DNA of 64,000 bases from Streptomyces bacillaris. GTDB taxonomy: Bacteria; Actinomycetota; Actinomycetes; Streptomycetales; Streptomycetaceae. Shown here piece by piece: positions 19,262-26,830 of this stretch. Position 1 is the stretch's first letter; each line of letters begins with the position of its first letter. The position numbers and the translations under genes were made by a program. The notes beneath the pieces are model-generated. The model saw nothing but the letters and a program-made list of their open reading frames with translations, had not been told where the DNA came from and made no database searches. Where the stretch lies: positions 5,642,001 to 5,706,000 of the forward strand of contig NZ_CP029378.1 in assembly GCF_003268675.1 (NCBI RefSeq), given 5' to 3'.

Positions 19262-19479
19262 GGGTTCCTCCGGGCAGACGGCGCGAGCGGTTGTGTCCTG
19301 CCCCCGACCTAACGGCGGGTCGCCACCGCATGCCTTCTGACACCGGATCAGCTTTCACCCGTACGGCCCGGCGGGGCGCCCTTGCCGCCGAGGATCGCCG
19401 CAGGTCAGGGCGGTGCGACTGGTCCGTTCGGTCCGTGCTGGCGGTCCGGGTGCCGAACGAGTGAGCCTCGAATCCGCAA

Positions 19480-19495
19480 TGTGACTCAGATCACA
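19480..19495. promoter_or_regulatory. Crp-like operator
   Basis: TGTGACTCAGATCACA fits TGTGA-N6-TCACA perfectly, the palindrome bound by Crp proteins including Streptomyces Crp. It is upstream of the secreted surface-protein gene (minus strand) and of no other close start. Function is inferred from the motif. Confidence 0.6.
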
Positions 19496-19570
19496 CACAT
19501 GCCTTCCCGGGGTGGGGGCACACGCAAGACACCCCCCCACGGGACGGATTCCCCCCGCCCCCACGGCACC

Positions 19571-19611
19571 CGCCCCCACCCGGCCCACCCCCCCTGGGCC
19601 CGGTGGGGGCG
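19571..19611 (-). terminator. stem-loop after the DUF5990 gene
   Basis: CGCCCCCACC (19571-19580) pairs perfectly with GGTGGGGGCG (19602-19611), extended inward by GGCCC/GGGCC pairing. It is downstream of the DUF5990 gene on the minus strand and separates it from the secreted-protein gene. Confidence 0.6.
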
Positions 19612-19632
19612 GTGTCACGTCCACGGGTTCAC

Positions 19633-19747
19633 CGCCCGGCTCATCACGGCGCCCTCGCCCGGCTCACTGCGGGTGCGTCGCCCGGCTCGTCGCCGCGTCC
19701 TCGCCCGGCTCGCTACGGGCTCGCCGCCCGGCTCGCCGCCGGGCTCG
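19633..19747. repeat. five 23-bp intergenic tandem repeats
   Basis: CGCCCGGCTC recurs with an exact 23-base period at 19633, 19656, 19679, 19702 and 19725; the 13 bases between are variable (CG-rich). A further degenerate copy starts at 19737. The period is not a multiple of three and no frame uses it. The array ends 10 bases before the DUF5990 stop. Confidence 0.85.
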
Positions 19748-19756
19748 CCGCCGTGC

Positions 19757-20218
19757 TCAGGAGTCCGCGCCCGCGCTCCAGGAGATCGCCGGCGGCCGCA
19801 CCCGGCCGCACAGCGGCTGCCCCTTCCCGTCGGTCAGCCCGAGCCGCCCGGTGAGCCGCCCGGACCGCACGGCGGCTTCCAGGACCTCCGCCTCGATGTC
19901 ACTGAACATCAGCTTGGCGCGCCGGAACATACTGAACACCCCGGCCTCGTCCACCGTCCCCCACGACAGATAGACGAACCGCCCGCCCAGCCGGTTCTGG
20001 ATGTACGGCCCCGACACCACGACCCCGTCCGCCGTCTCCTTGACCGCGCACTCCAGCGTCCACGCAGCGCCCGGAGCGTCCCCGGGGCAGAGCCCGAGCA
20101 ACTCCCCGGGCCGGTCCTTGCGCTGGACGCCGACGTGAATGTTCTCGAACCCGGGAAAGTCGGAATCCGGCCCACAGGTGCGACCGGGAAGCGCCGATGC
20201 CTCGATATGGATCTGCAT
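19757..20218 (-). CDS. DUF5990 family protein
   Basis: A 153-aa cytoplasmic protein starting MQIHIEASALPGRTCGPD and containing IHVGVQRKDRPGELLGLCPG and GPYIQNRLGGRFVYLSWGTV. This is a small actinobacterial family of unknown function. No signal peptide or membrane segment is present. The ATG at 20218 is used; a GTG six codons upstream (20236) is the alternative. Neither has a strong ribosome-binding site. It diverges from the FMN reductase gene. Confidence 0.7.
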   Translation of the reverse strand: MQIHIEASALPGRTCGPDSDFPGFENIHVGVQRKDRPGELLGLCPGDAPGAAWTLECAVKETADGVVVSGPYIQNRLGGRFVYLSWGTVDEAGVFSMFRRAKLMFSDIEAEVLEAAVRSGRLTGRLGLTDGKGQPLCGRVRPPAISWSAGADS

Positions 20219-20269
20219 GGGTCCATGGTCCGTCACGACGGGCCATGGGCGGCGCGCGTCGGCCGCTAC

Positions 20270-20300
20270 TTGACCTCAACCAAACTTGAGGGTCAAGGCT
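20270..20300 (+). promoter_or_regulatory. SoxR-type promoter
   Basis: CCTCAACCAAACTTGAGG (20274-20291) matches the SoxR box CCTCAAG-N4-CTTGAGG at all but one position. It sits between TTGACC (20270-20275) and AAGGCT (20295-20300), a 19-base spacer typical of MerR-family activated promoters. The predicted start would fall at the ATG (20308), so the mRNA may be leaderless. Streptomyces SoxR is known to activate an NADPH-dependent FMN reductase gene. Confidence 0.75.
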
Positions 20301-20307
20301 CGGGGGC

Positions 20308-20922
20308 ATGGACACCACACCCGCACCCACGACCCCTGCCACTCCCCGCCCCCTCAAGGTCGCCGTCATCCTCGGCAGCAACCGGGAAGGCCGGTTCGGA
20401 CCCGTCGTCGCCGACTGGTTTCTCGGCCGGGCCGGGCGGTACGAGGGGATCGAGACCGAACTCGTCGATGTCGGGGCCGCCCGGCTGCCCGACGCGCTCT
20501 CCTTCCAGCCCGGGCCCGAGGAGGCCGCCAGGGTGGGGGCCGTTTCGGGGCGGCTGGCGGCGGCCGACGCGTTCGTCGTCGTCACGCCGGAGTACAACCA
20601 CTCCTTCCCCGCGCCCCTCAAGAACCTCATCGACTGGCATCACACCGAATGGCAGGCCAAGCCCGTCGCCTTCGTCTCGTACGGAGGGCGGTCCGGCGGG
20701 CTGCGGGCCGTCGAGCAGTTGCGGCAGGTCTTCGCCGAGCTGCACGCCGTCTCCGTCCGCGAGACCGTCTCCTTCCACGGCGCGCACGCCCTCTTCGACG
20801 GGGACGGCAACCACCGGGACCCGGCCGAGGCCGACGGGGCCGTCAAGGCGCTTCTCGACCAACTGGTCTGGTGGGGCGAGGCCCTGCGGGAGGCCCGGAA
20901 CCGGCGTCCGTACGGCGGCTGA
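20308..20922 (+). CDS. NADPH-dependent FMN reductase family protein, SoxR target
   Basis: A 204-aa flavodoxin-fold enzyme with the FMN phosphate loop LGSNREGRFGPVVADWF near residue 25 and the family motif VVTPEYNHSFPAPLKNLIDW, then FVSYGGRSGG. It reduces FMN or quinone-like compounds with NADPH in the cytoplasm. The upstream SoxR-type promoter indicates induction by redox-active compounds, matching the known SoxR regulon of S. coelicolor (recalled member SCO2478). It is monocistronic; CutA follows after 62 bases. Confidence 0.88.
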   Translation: MDTTPAPTTPATPRPLKVAVILGSNREGRFGPVVADWFLGRAGRYEGIETELVDVGAARLPDALSFQPGPEEAARVGAVSGRLAAADAFVVVTPEYNHSFPAPLKNLIDWHHTEWQAKPVAFVSYGGRSGGLRAVEQLRQVFAELHAVSVRETVSFHGAHALFDGDGNHRDPAEADGAVKALLDQLVWWGEALREARNRRPYGG

Positions 20923-20984
20923 CCCGTGCGGGGACGACAATCGGTGCACGGGCAGGAGCCCGCCGTATCCGAGGAGACCGAACG

Positions 20985-21698
20985 ATGACAGCGCCGCCGC
21001 CGGCATGGCTGACCGTACTGACCACGACCGACAGCGAGGAGAAGGCCCACGAGCTGGCGCAGGGGGCGGTGGAGGCCCGGCTGGCGGCCTGTGCGCAGAT
21101 CTCCGCGCCCGTCACCTCGGTCTACCGCTGGCAGAACGCCATCGAGTCCTCCGAGGAGTGGCAGGTGCTGTTCAAGACGGCGGGGGAGCGGTACGAGGAG
21201 TTGGAGGCGTACCTCCTGGCGGCGCACGACTACGAGAACCCCGAGGTCATCGCCGTCCCCGTCATCCGTGGCAGCGCCCGCTACCTCGGCTGGGTGACGG
21301 CGGAGACGGCCCCGCAGCCGCTCTGTGACGGCGGCCATGAGTACCCCGCACCCGGGCTCCCCGCCCACCGACGAGCTGCCGTTCTTCGTCTACGGGACGC
21401 TGCTCCCCGGCGAACCCAACCACGAACTGTTCCTCCGGGGCCGTACGACGGGGGAACGGCCCGCCGTCCTGCCCCGGGCCCTGCTGTACGACGGGCCCGG
21501 CTACCCGTACGCCATCGACGGCCACGGCCGGGTCCATGGCACCCTGCTCACCGCCGTGCCCGGGGTGTACGGCGAACTGCTCGGGCTCCTGGATCATTTG
21601 GAGGAGTACCTCGGCCCCGGTCACCCGCGCAATCTGTACGAGCGGGTCGTCCGGGAGGTCGAGCTGCCGGGGGAGAGCGGCGCGGGGCGAGGCGGTGA
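20985..21698 (+). CDS. cutA: CutA1-like divalent-ion tolerance protein with run-on C-terminus
   Basis: Residues 1-113 are a complete CutA1 domain: TVLTTTDSEEKAHELAQG, ACAQISAPVTSVYRWQN and YENPEVIAVPVIRGSARYLG. CutA forms trimers and is linked to copper and other metals. CutA proteins are about 105-115 aa, yet this frame has no stop after WVTAETAPQPL and continues for about 124 more codons, overlapping the next gene in another frame. The extra part is Arg/Pro-rich shadow sequence. A TGA lies two bases out of frame at 21325-21327, so a 2-base change probably removed the original stop. The ATG has a GAGGAG site. Confidence 0.8.
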   Translation: MTAPPPAWLTVLTTTDSEEKAHELAQGAVEARLAACAQISAPVTSVYRWQNAIESSEEWQVLFKTAGERYEELEAYLLAAHDYENPEVIAVPVIRGSARYLGWVTAETAPQPLCDGGHEYPAPGLPAHRRAAVLRLRDAAPRRTQPRTVPPGPYDGGTARRPAPGPAVRRARLPVRHRRPRPGPWHPAHRRARGVRRTARAPGSFGGVPRPRSPAQSVRAGRPGGRAAGGERRGARR

Positions 21699-21879
21699 GG
21701 CGGCGGGCGGCGCGGGGCAGGGCGGCGTCGAGGTGGGTGGCGAAGGGGCGGGGCCGGTGCGGGCCTGGGTCTATCTCGCCGCTGCCGCCGTCACCCGGTC
21801 CCTCCGGACCGGCGGCAGCCTCATCGACGGCGGGCGGTGGGTCACCGGGCGGTCTCCAGGCGGACCGCGCACACCTTGA
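21337..21879 (+). CDS. gamma-glutamylcyclotransferase-like (AIG2/GGCT fold) protein
   Basis: A 180-aa protein with the GGCT signature FFVYGTLLPGEPNHELF near residue 16, the acidic catalytic region (LLDHLEEYLG) and the closing strand AWVYLAA. Family members cleave gamma-glutamyl peptides or have unknown roles. A Gly/Glu-rich insertion of about 30 residues (about 112-142) interrupts the fold before AWVYL. The ATG at 21337 is chosen; GTG at 21325 is possible. The gene overlaps the run-on CutA frame over 360 bases, and its 3' end overlaps the nitrate reductase relic. Confidence 0.8.
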   Translation: MSTPHPGSPPTDELPFFVYGTLLPGEPNHELFLRGRTTGERPAVLPRALLYDGPGYPYAIDGHGRVHGTLLTAVPGVYGELLGLLDHLEEYLGPGHPRNLYERVVREVELPGESGAGRGGEAAGGAGQGGVEVGGEGAGPVRAWVYLAAAAVTRSLRTGGSLIDGGRWVTGRSPGGPRTP

Positions 21880-21973
21880 ACTCCGGCATCCGCGACACCG
21901 GGGCCGGCGTCGGGTCGGTCAGCGTGTTGGCCCGGCCCTCACCCGGCCGGTGGAGCGGCATGAACACCCGGGA
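21842..21973 (-). pseudogene. 3' relic of an assimilatory nitrate reductase/molybdopterin oxidoreductase gene
   Basis: The 43 minus-strand codons ending at 21842 read RVFMPLHRPGEGRANTLTD, then SRMPEFKVCAVRLETAR. This resembles the end of the molybdopterin-dinucleotide domain of bacterial nitrate reductases (typically V-F-x-P-H-W, A-N-x-L-T-x-P, P-x-F-K-x-C-A-V-R-V/L). Upstream, homology stops and the stop codon of the YdcF-like gene follows within 32 bases, so all the rest is lost. A full-length gene would be over 2 kb. It overlaps the 3' end of the plus-strand GGCT gene. Confidence 0.7.
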
Positions 21974-22004
21974 GCGGGGAGCGCCGGAGCCACCGCCCCT
22001 CAGG

Positions 22005-22805
22005 TCAGCGCGACGCCGACGCCAGCGCCTCCGCCACGCCCCCCTCCTGCGGGCCCAGGAAGTGCGGGTCGGGGCGGAACAGGGCTTCCAGGGCCGCCTT
22101 CCCCGACGCGGCCAGCTCGCGGGCACCGCCGTAGTACCACGTCGCGTCGCGGGGCTCGTCGACCCCGACCCCGTACGCGTCGATCCCCGCGGAGCGGCAG
22201 AGAGTGGTCGCCCGGTGGATGTGGAAGCCCTGGCTCACCAGCACCGCCCGGTCGACCCCGAATATCCTCCTGGCGCGCACGCACGAGTCCCAGGAGTCGA
22301 ACCCCGCGTAGTCGCTGACGATCCGGTCGTCCGGCACCCCGCGCTCGGTCAGATACGTCCGCATCGCGTCCGGCTCGTCGTACTCCACGCGGCTGTTGTC
22401 CCCGGTGACCAGGACGACCTTCGCCTTCCCCGTGCGATACAGCTCGGCCGCAGCGTCCAGGCGGTGGGCCAGATACGGGGTCGGCCGGCCGTTCCACAGC
22501 CCGGCGCCGAACACCATGACGACCTCACCGGCCGGGGCGTCCGCCGTGGTCCCCACCCGGTCGCCCGCACCCAGCCGCATCCAGGTCGCGGGCAGCAGCG
22601 CCAACACGCACAGGGCCATCACGCCCTGCACGGCGAGCCGTCGGCCCCGCCGGGAGCGCGGCAGCCGCAGCGGTGGGAGCCGCAGCCGCACCCGTCGCAG
22701 CCGTGGCCCGTGTCTCCCGTCCCTGTCCCCGGCCCTTCGCACCCCTAGCAGCTTCCCTACCGCTCGTGCTGCTCGTGCTTCCTGTCCCCCTCGCACCCGT
22801 CGCAT
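22005..22805 (-). CDS. SanA/YdcF-like (DUF218) membrane protein
   Basis: A 266-aa protein. A basic N-terminus precedes one membrane segment (GVMALCVLALLPATW, about residues 62-77) and a DUF218 domain: VVMVFGAGLWNGRPTPYLAHR, VVLVTGDNSRVEYDE and AVLVSQGFHIHRAT. The family includes SanA, tied to envelope integrity and vancomycin exclusion in enterobacteria; the reaction is not established. The ATG at 22805 is chosen for its GAGGGGGG site. Its 3' end now borders the nitrate reductase relic. Confidence 0.82.
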   Translation of the reverse strand: MRRVRGGQEARAARAVGKLLGVRRAGDRDGRHGPRLRRVRLRLPPLRLPRSRRGRRLAVQGVMALCVLALLPATWMRLGAGDRVGTTADAPAGEVVMVFGAGLWNGRPTPYLAHRLDAAAELYRTGKAKVVLVTGDNSRVEYDEPDAMRTYLTERGVPDDRIVSDYAGFDSWDSCVRARRIFGVDRAVLVSQGFHIHRATTLCRSAGIDAYGVGVDEPRDATWYYGGARELAASGKAALEALFRPDPHFLGPQEGGVAEALASASR

Positions 22806-23037
22806 GCGAGCCCCCCTCGTCGTCCGTACCGTCTCCGTACCGTCCTGCGGTCTCACCTCACCTGACGAGCGAAACGCCCGAAAGGTTCGCCGATCGACAG
22901 ATACGGGTGCAGGCCCCACCCCCACACACCCGCAGCCCCCCGCCCGCACACCGGCAGACCCTCCGCCGTGAGCCGGCGGAAAACCTCCGTGACCCTCACG
23001 CAACGGCCCGGCAACCTCCGCCCGGCACCATCGGTCC

Positions 23038-24033
23038 ATGACGGAGCCGCCCACGCAGCACTCCCACCGGCCGCCGCACCCGCCCTCGCCCCCGTTCTCC
23101 GGAACCGGAGGGACCCACGGCCACACCACCGTGCCCCTCGACAGCACCGCGCAGCTCCTCACCCGCGTCACCGCCCAGCTCTCCACCCAACTCAGCCTCG
23201 TCTCCCGGAACGGAACCCGCCGACCCATGGACCGCACCCGGCCCCCCGCCGCAGCAGGCGGCCCGCCCTCCCCGTACGCCCCCGGCGACGCCCCGCCCAC
23301 CCTCCTCGTCGTCGCCCACGGCAGCCGCGACCCGCGCGCCCTGCGGACCGTCCTCGCGCTCCTGGACCGGGTCCGCGAACTGCGCCCCGGGCTCGACGTC
23401 CGGCTCGGCCACATCGAGCTGAACCGGCCGCTGCTCCCCGACACCCTGGACGGCCTGCGCGGGGCCGACGCCGTCCTCGTACCGCTGCTCCTGGGCCGCG
23501 GCCACCACGTCAAGCACGACCTGCCCGCCGCCGCGGCCGCCGCACCCTCCGTACGGACCCGGATCGCCGCCCCCCTCGGGCCGCACCCCCTCCTGGTGGA
23601 GGCGCTGTACGGGCGGCTCGTGGAGGCGGGCTGGGGCGCCGCCGACCAGGGCGACCGCCACGCCGCCGTGGTCCTCGCCGCCGCCGGGTCCCGCGACCCC
23701 GACTCCGCCCAGGACACCCGGCGTACGGCCCGCATGCTCGAAGAACGGCTCGGTGGGGTGCCCGTCGTCCCCGCCTACGCCTCCGCCGCCACCCCCACCG
23801 TCCCCGCCGCGCTGCGCAGGCTGGCCGCCCGGGGCCGCCACCGTACCTTCGTCGCCTCGTACTTCACCGCGCCCGGCCGCTTCGCGAGCGCCGCCGCCGG
23901 GGCAGCGCCCCGCACCGCCGCCCTTCCGCTCGGCGCCCACCCCGCCATGGCCCGCCTCCTCCTCCACCGCTACGACCAGGCCGTGTCGGCCACCGCCCCC
24001 GCCCAGGCAGTGAGGTTGCTCGCTTCCGCCTGA
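23038..24033 (+). CDS. sirohydrochlorin chelatase (CbiX-like)
   Basis: A 331-aa protein with two CbiX repeats. The first holds LLVVAHGSRDPRALRTV with the metal-binding His, then HIELNRPLLPDTL, and VPLLLGRGHHVKHDLP. The second holds AVVLAAAGSRDPDSAQDT and VPAYASAATPTV. CbiX proteins insert iron or cobalt into sirohydrochlorin; the likely product here is siroheme for the nitrite (or sulfite) reductase. The first 75 residues are Pro/Thr-rich and variable. Divergent from the YdcF-like gene with a 232-base shared promoter region. Confidence 0.87.
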   Translation: MTEPPTQHSHRPPHPPSPPFSGTGGTHGHTTVPLDSTAQLLTRVTAQLSTQLSLVSRNGTRRPMDRTRPPAAAGGPPSPYAPGDAPPTLLVVAHGSRDPRALRTVLALLDRVRELRPGLDVRLGHIELNRPLLPDTLDGLRGADAVLVPLLLGRGHHVKHDLPAAAAAAPSVRTRIAAPLGPHPLLVEALYGRLVEAGWGAADQGDRHAAVVLAAAGSRDPDSAQDTRRTARMLEERLGGVPVVPAYASAATPTVPAALRRLAARGRHRTFVASYFTAPGRFASAAAGAAPRTAALPLGAHPAMARLLLHRYDQAVSATAPAQAVRLLASA

Positions 24034-24086
24034 CTCCCCGGCCCGCTCACGGCGCGTTGTCGGTCCCGGTCGCTACTGTCGGAACC

Positions 24087-25445
24087 ATGGACGGCACACA
24101 GGGCGTACGCGGGGCGGAACAGACACACGGCACGGAAGGTGCCCGGAGCACACAGAGCGGGACGGGGCCGGTGCCGTACGGGCCGGCCGACACCGAGCGG
24201 TTCGACACCGAGCCGGACAAGCGACCCGGCCGCACCGCCTTCCAGCGCGACCGGGCCCGGGTGCTGCACTCCGCCGCGCTGCGCAGGCTCGCCGGGAAGA
24301 CCCAGGTGGTCACGCCCGGCACCCGCTCCCACGCCTGGGACGCCAGCCCCCGCACCCGCCTCACCCACTCCCTGGAGTGCGCCCAGGTCGGCCGGGAGCT
24401 GGGCGCGGTCCTCGGCTGCGACCCCGACCTGGTGGAGACGGCCTGCCTCTCCCACGACATGGGCCACCCGCCGTTCGGCCACAACGGCGAGCAGGCGCTC
24501 AACGACTTCGCCTCCGACTGCGGCGGCTTCGAGGGCAACGCCCAGTCGCTGCGGCTGCTGACCCGCCTGGAGCCCAAGCGCTTCGTCCACGACCCGCGCA
24601 CCGGCGAACTGGTCAGCGTCGGCCTCAATCTGACCCGGGCCGCCCTGGACGCCGCCACCAAGTACCCCTGGCCGCGCGGCGCGCACCCCACCGACCCGCA
24701 CTCGGTGAAGTTCGGGGTGTACGCGGACGACCTCCCGGTCTTCGAGTGGGCCCGCAAGGGGGCGCCCGAGGACCGCACCTGCTTCGAGGCCCAGGTGATG
24801 GACTGGTCCGACGACGTGGCGTACTCGGTGCACGACTTCGAGGACGGGCTGCACGCCGGGCACATCGACCCCAACTGCCTCTACGCCGAGCCGGAGCGCG
24901 AGGAGATCTTCGCCGTCGCCATCGGCCGGTACGTCCCCGCCGACACCGACCCCCAGGAGCTGGCCGAGGCACTGGACCGGCTGATCGACCAGGAGTGGTG
25001 GCCGCACGGCTACGACGGCTCCGCCGTGGCCCAGGCCCGGCTGAAGGACGCCACCAGCCAGCTCATCGGCCGGTTCTGCACGGAGGCCGAGACGGCCACC
25101 CGCGCGGTCCACGGCCCCGGTCGCCTCACCCGCTACGGGGCGGAGCTGGTCGTTCCGCGCACGGTCCGCAACGAGTGCGCGGTCCTCAAGGCGGTCGCCG
25201 ACCGCTATGTGATGCAGCGTGCCGAGCAGGAGACCCTCCGCGCCGACCAGCGCATCGTCATCGCCGAGCTGGCCGCCGCCCTCACCGCCCGGGCCCCCGA
25301 GGGCCTGGAGCCGCACTTCCGCGCGCTGTTCGACCAGGCGACCGACGACCACGCCCGTAAGCGGGTCCTGGTCGACCAGATCGCGGCCCTCACCGATGCC
25401 TCCGCACGATCCCTGCACGCCGCGCTCACCGAGCGCCGGGGCTGA
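24087..25445 (+). CDS. dgt: deoxyguanosinetriphosphate triphosphohydrolase-like protein
   Basis: A 452-aa HD-domain enzyme. Hallmarks are FQRDRARVLHSAALRRLAGK, then TRLTHSLECAQVGRELG, and the metal-binding HD motif CLSHDMGHPPFGHNGE near residue 136. The family hydrolyses dNTPs (dGTP) to deoxynucleoside and triphosphate. The N-terminal 40 residues are Gly/Thr-rich and poorly conserved. The ATG at 24087 is chosen because upstream in-frame sequence belongs to the chelatase region. In many actinobacteria dgt lies close to dnaG, as here. Confidence 0.93.
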   Translation: MDGTQGVRGAEQTHGTEGARSTQSGTGPVPYGPADTERFDTEPDKRPGRTAFQRDRARVLHSAALRRLAGKTQVVTPGTRSHAWDASPRTRLTHSLECAQVGRELGAVLGCDPDLVETACLSHDMGHPPFGHNGEQALNDFASDCGGFEGNAQSLRLLTRLEPKRFVHDPRTGELVSVGLNLTRAALDAATKYPWPRGAHPTDPHSVKFGVYADDLPVFEWARKGAPEDRTCFEAQVMDWSDDVAYSVHDFEDGLHAGHIDPNCLYAEPEREEIFAVAIGRYVPADTDPQELAEALDRLIDQEWWPHGYDGSAVAQARLKDATSQLIGRFCTEAETATRAVHGPGRLTRYGAELVVPRTVRNECAVLKAVADRYVMQRAEQETLRADQRIVIAELAAALTARAPEGLEPHFRALFDQATDDHARKRVLVDQIAALTDASARSLHAALTERRG

Positions 25446-25570
25446 GGGGCAGACTGGAAAGTGACCACTGGGGGTGACCTGTTCGGGGCACACCCTCTTT
25501 CGTCATCACGCTGCGTGCGGGACGCTCGCAGCCGGGGGCGCCGCGCAGCACAGTACTGAGGAGGCATCAA

Positions 25571-26830
25571 GTGGTCGACGCACATCGGACATTCGTCATC
25601 GTCGGAGCGGGACTCGCAGGGGCGAAGGCGGCCGAAACGCTCCGCGCGGAGGGGTTCACCGGCCGGGTGATCCTCATCGGGGACGAGCGCGACCACCCCT
25701 ATGAGCGGCCACCGCTCTCCAAGGGCTACCTCGGCGGCAAGGAGGAGCGCGACAGCGTCTTCGTCCACGAGCGCCCCTGGTACGCGGGCGCCGACATCGA
25801 ACTCCACCTCGGCCAGCCCGTCACCGCCCTCGACCGGTACGCGAAGACCGTGCAGCTCGGTGACGGCACCGTCATCCACTACGACAAGCTGCTGCTCGCC
25901 ACCGGCTCCGAGCCCCGCCGCCTCGACATCCCCGGCACCGACCTCGCGGGCGTCCACCACCTGCGCCGCCTCGCCCACGCCGACCGGCTGCGCAATGTGC
26001 TCGCCGCCCTCGGCCGCGACAACGGCCACCTGGTGATCGCCGGAGGCGGCTGGATCGGCCTGGAGGTCGCCGCCGCCGCCCGGGGTTACGGGGCGGAGGT
26101 CACCGTCGTCGAGCCGGAGGCCACCCCGCTCCACCAGGTCGTCGGCCCCGAGCTGGGCCAGATCTTCACCGAACTGCACAGCTCGCACGGCGTCCGCTTC
26201 CACTTCGGTGCCCGCCTCACCGAGATCACCGGCCAGGACGGCATGGTGCTGGCCGCCCGCACCGACGACGGCGAGGAGCACCCCGCCCACGATGTGCTCG
26301 CCGCGATCGGCGCCGCCCCGCGCTCCGCCCTCGCGGAGGCCGCCGGGCTGGAGATGGCCGAGCGGGCGCAGGGCGGCGGCATCGCCGTGGACGCCTCGCT
26401 GCGCACCTCGGACCCGCACATCTACGCCGCCGGGGACGTCGCCGCCGTCGCCCATCCGCTGCTCGGCGTCCGGCTGCGCGTCGAGCACTGGGCCAACGCC
26501 CTCAACAGCGGACCGGCCGCCGCCCGCGCGATGCTCGGCCAGGAGGTGACGTACGACCGGGTGCCGTACTTCTTCTCCGACCAGTACGACCTGGGCCTGG
26601 AGTACTCCGGCTGGGCGCCGCCCGGCAGTTACGACGAGGTGATCATCCGGGGGGACGCGGGGAAGCGGGAGTTCATCGCGTTCTGGCTGAAGGACCGCCG
26701 CGTCCTGGCCGGGATGAACGTCAACGTGTGGGACGTGACGGAGACGATCCAGGAGCTGATCCGGGCCGGTCAGCAGCACGATCCGGAAGCGCTGGCCGAT
26801 CCGTCGGTCGAGCTGTCGTCCCTGCTCTGA
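25571..26830 (+). CDS. FAD-dependent NAD(P)H oxidoreductase, ferredoxin reductase type
   Basis: A 419-aa flavoprotein. FAD fold FVIVGAGLAGAKAAETLRAEG at the start, PYERPPLSKGYL, the second dinucleotide fold VIAGGGWIGLEVAAAARGYG near residue 158, and the FAD-closing IYAAGDVAAV near 293. The C-terminal domain is of reductase type (EHWANALNSG). Such proteins pass electrons from NADH to ferredoxins for P450s or dioxygenases. The GTG follows AGGAGG. Its final 110 bases overlap the convergent MFS gene, which is unusual for this genome. Confidence 0.9.
   Translation: MVDAHRTFVIVGAGLAGAKAAETLRAEGFTGRVILIGDERDHPYERPPLSKGYLGGKEERDSVFVHERPWYAGADIELHLGQPVTALDRYAKTVQLGDGTVIHYDKLLLATGSEPRRLDIPGTDLAGVHHLRRLAHADRLRNVLAALGRDNGHLVIAGGGWIGLEVAAAARGYGAEVTVVEPEATPLHQVVGPELGQIFTELHSSHGVRFHFGARLTEITGQDGMVLAARTDDGEEHPAHDVLAAIGAAPRSALAEAAGLEMAERAQGGGIAVDASLRTSDPHIYAAGDVAAVAHPLLGVRLRVEHWANALNSGPAAARAMLGQEVTYDRVPYFFSDQYDLGLEYSGWAPPGSYDEVIIRGDAGKREFIAFWLKDRRVLAGMNVNVWDVTETIQELIRAGQQHDPEALADPSVELSSLL

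Noticed and set aside
19633..19747. CRISPR array
   Set aside because: The core is only 10 bp, the 13-base intervals are not spacer-like, and no cas genes are nearby.
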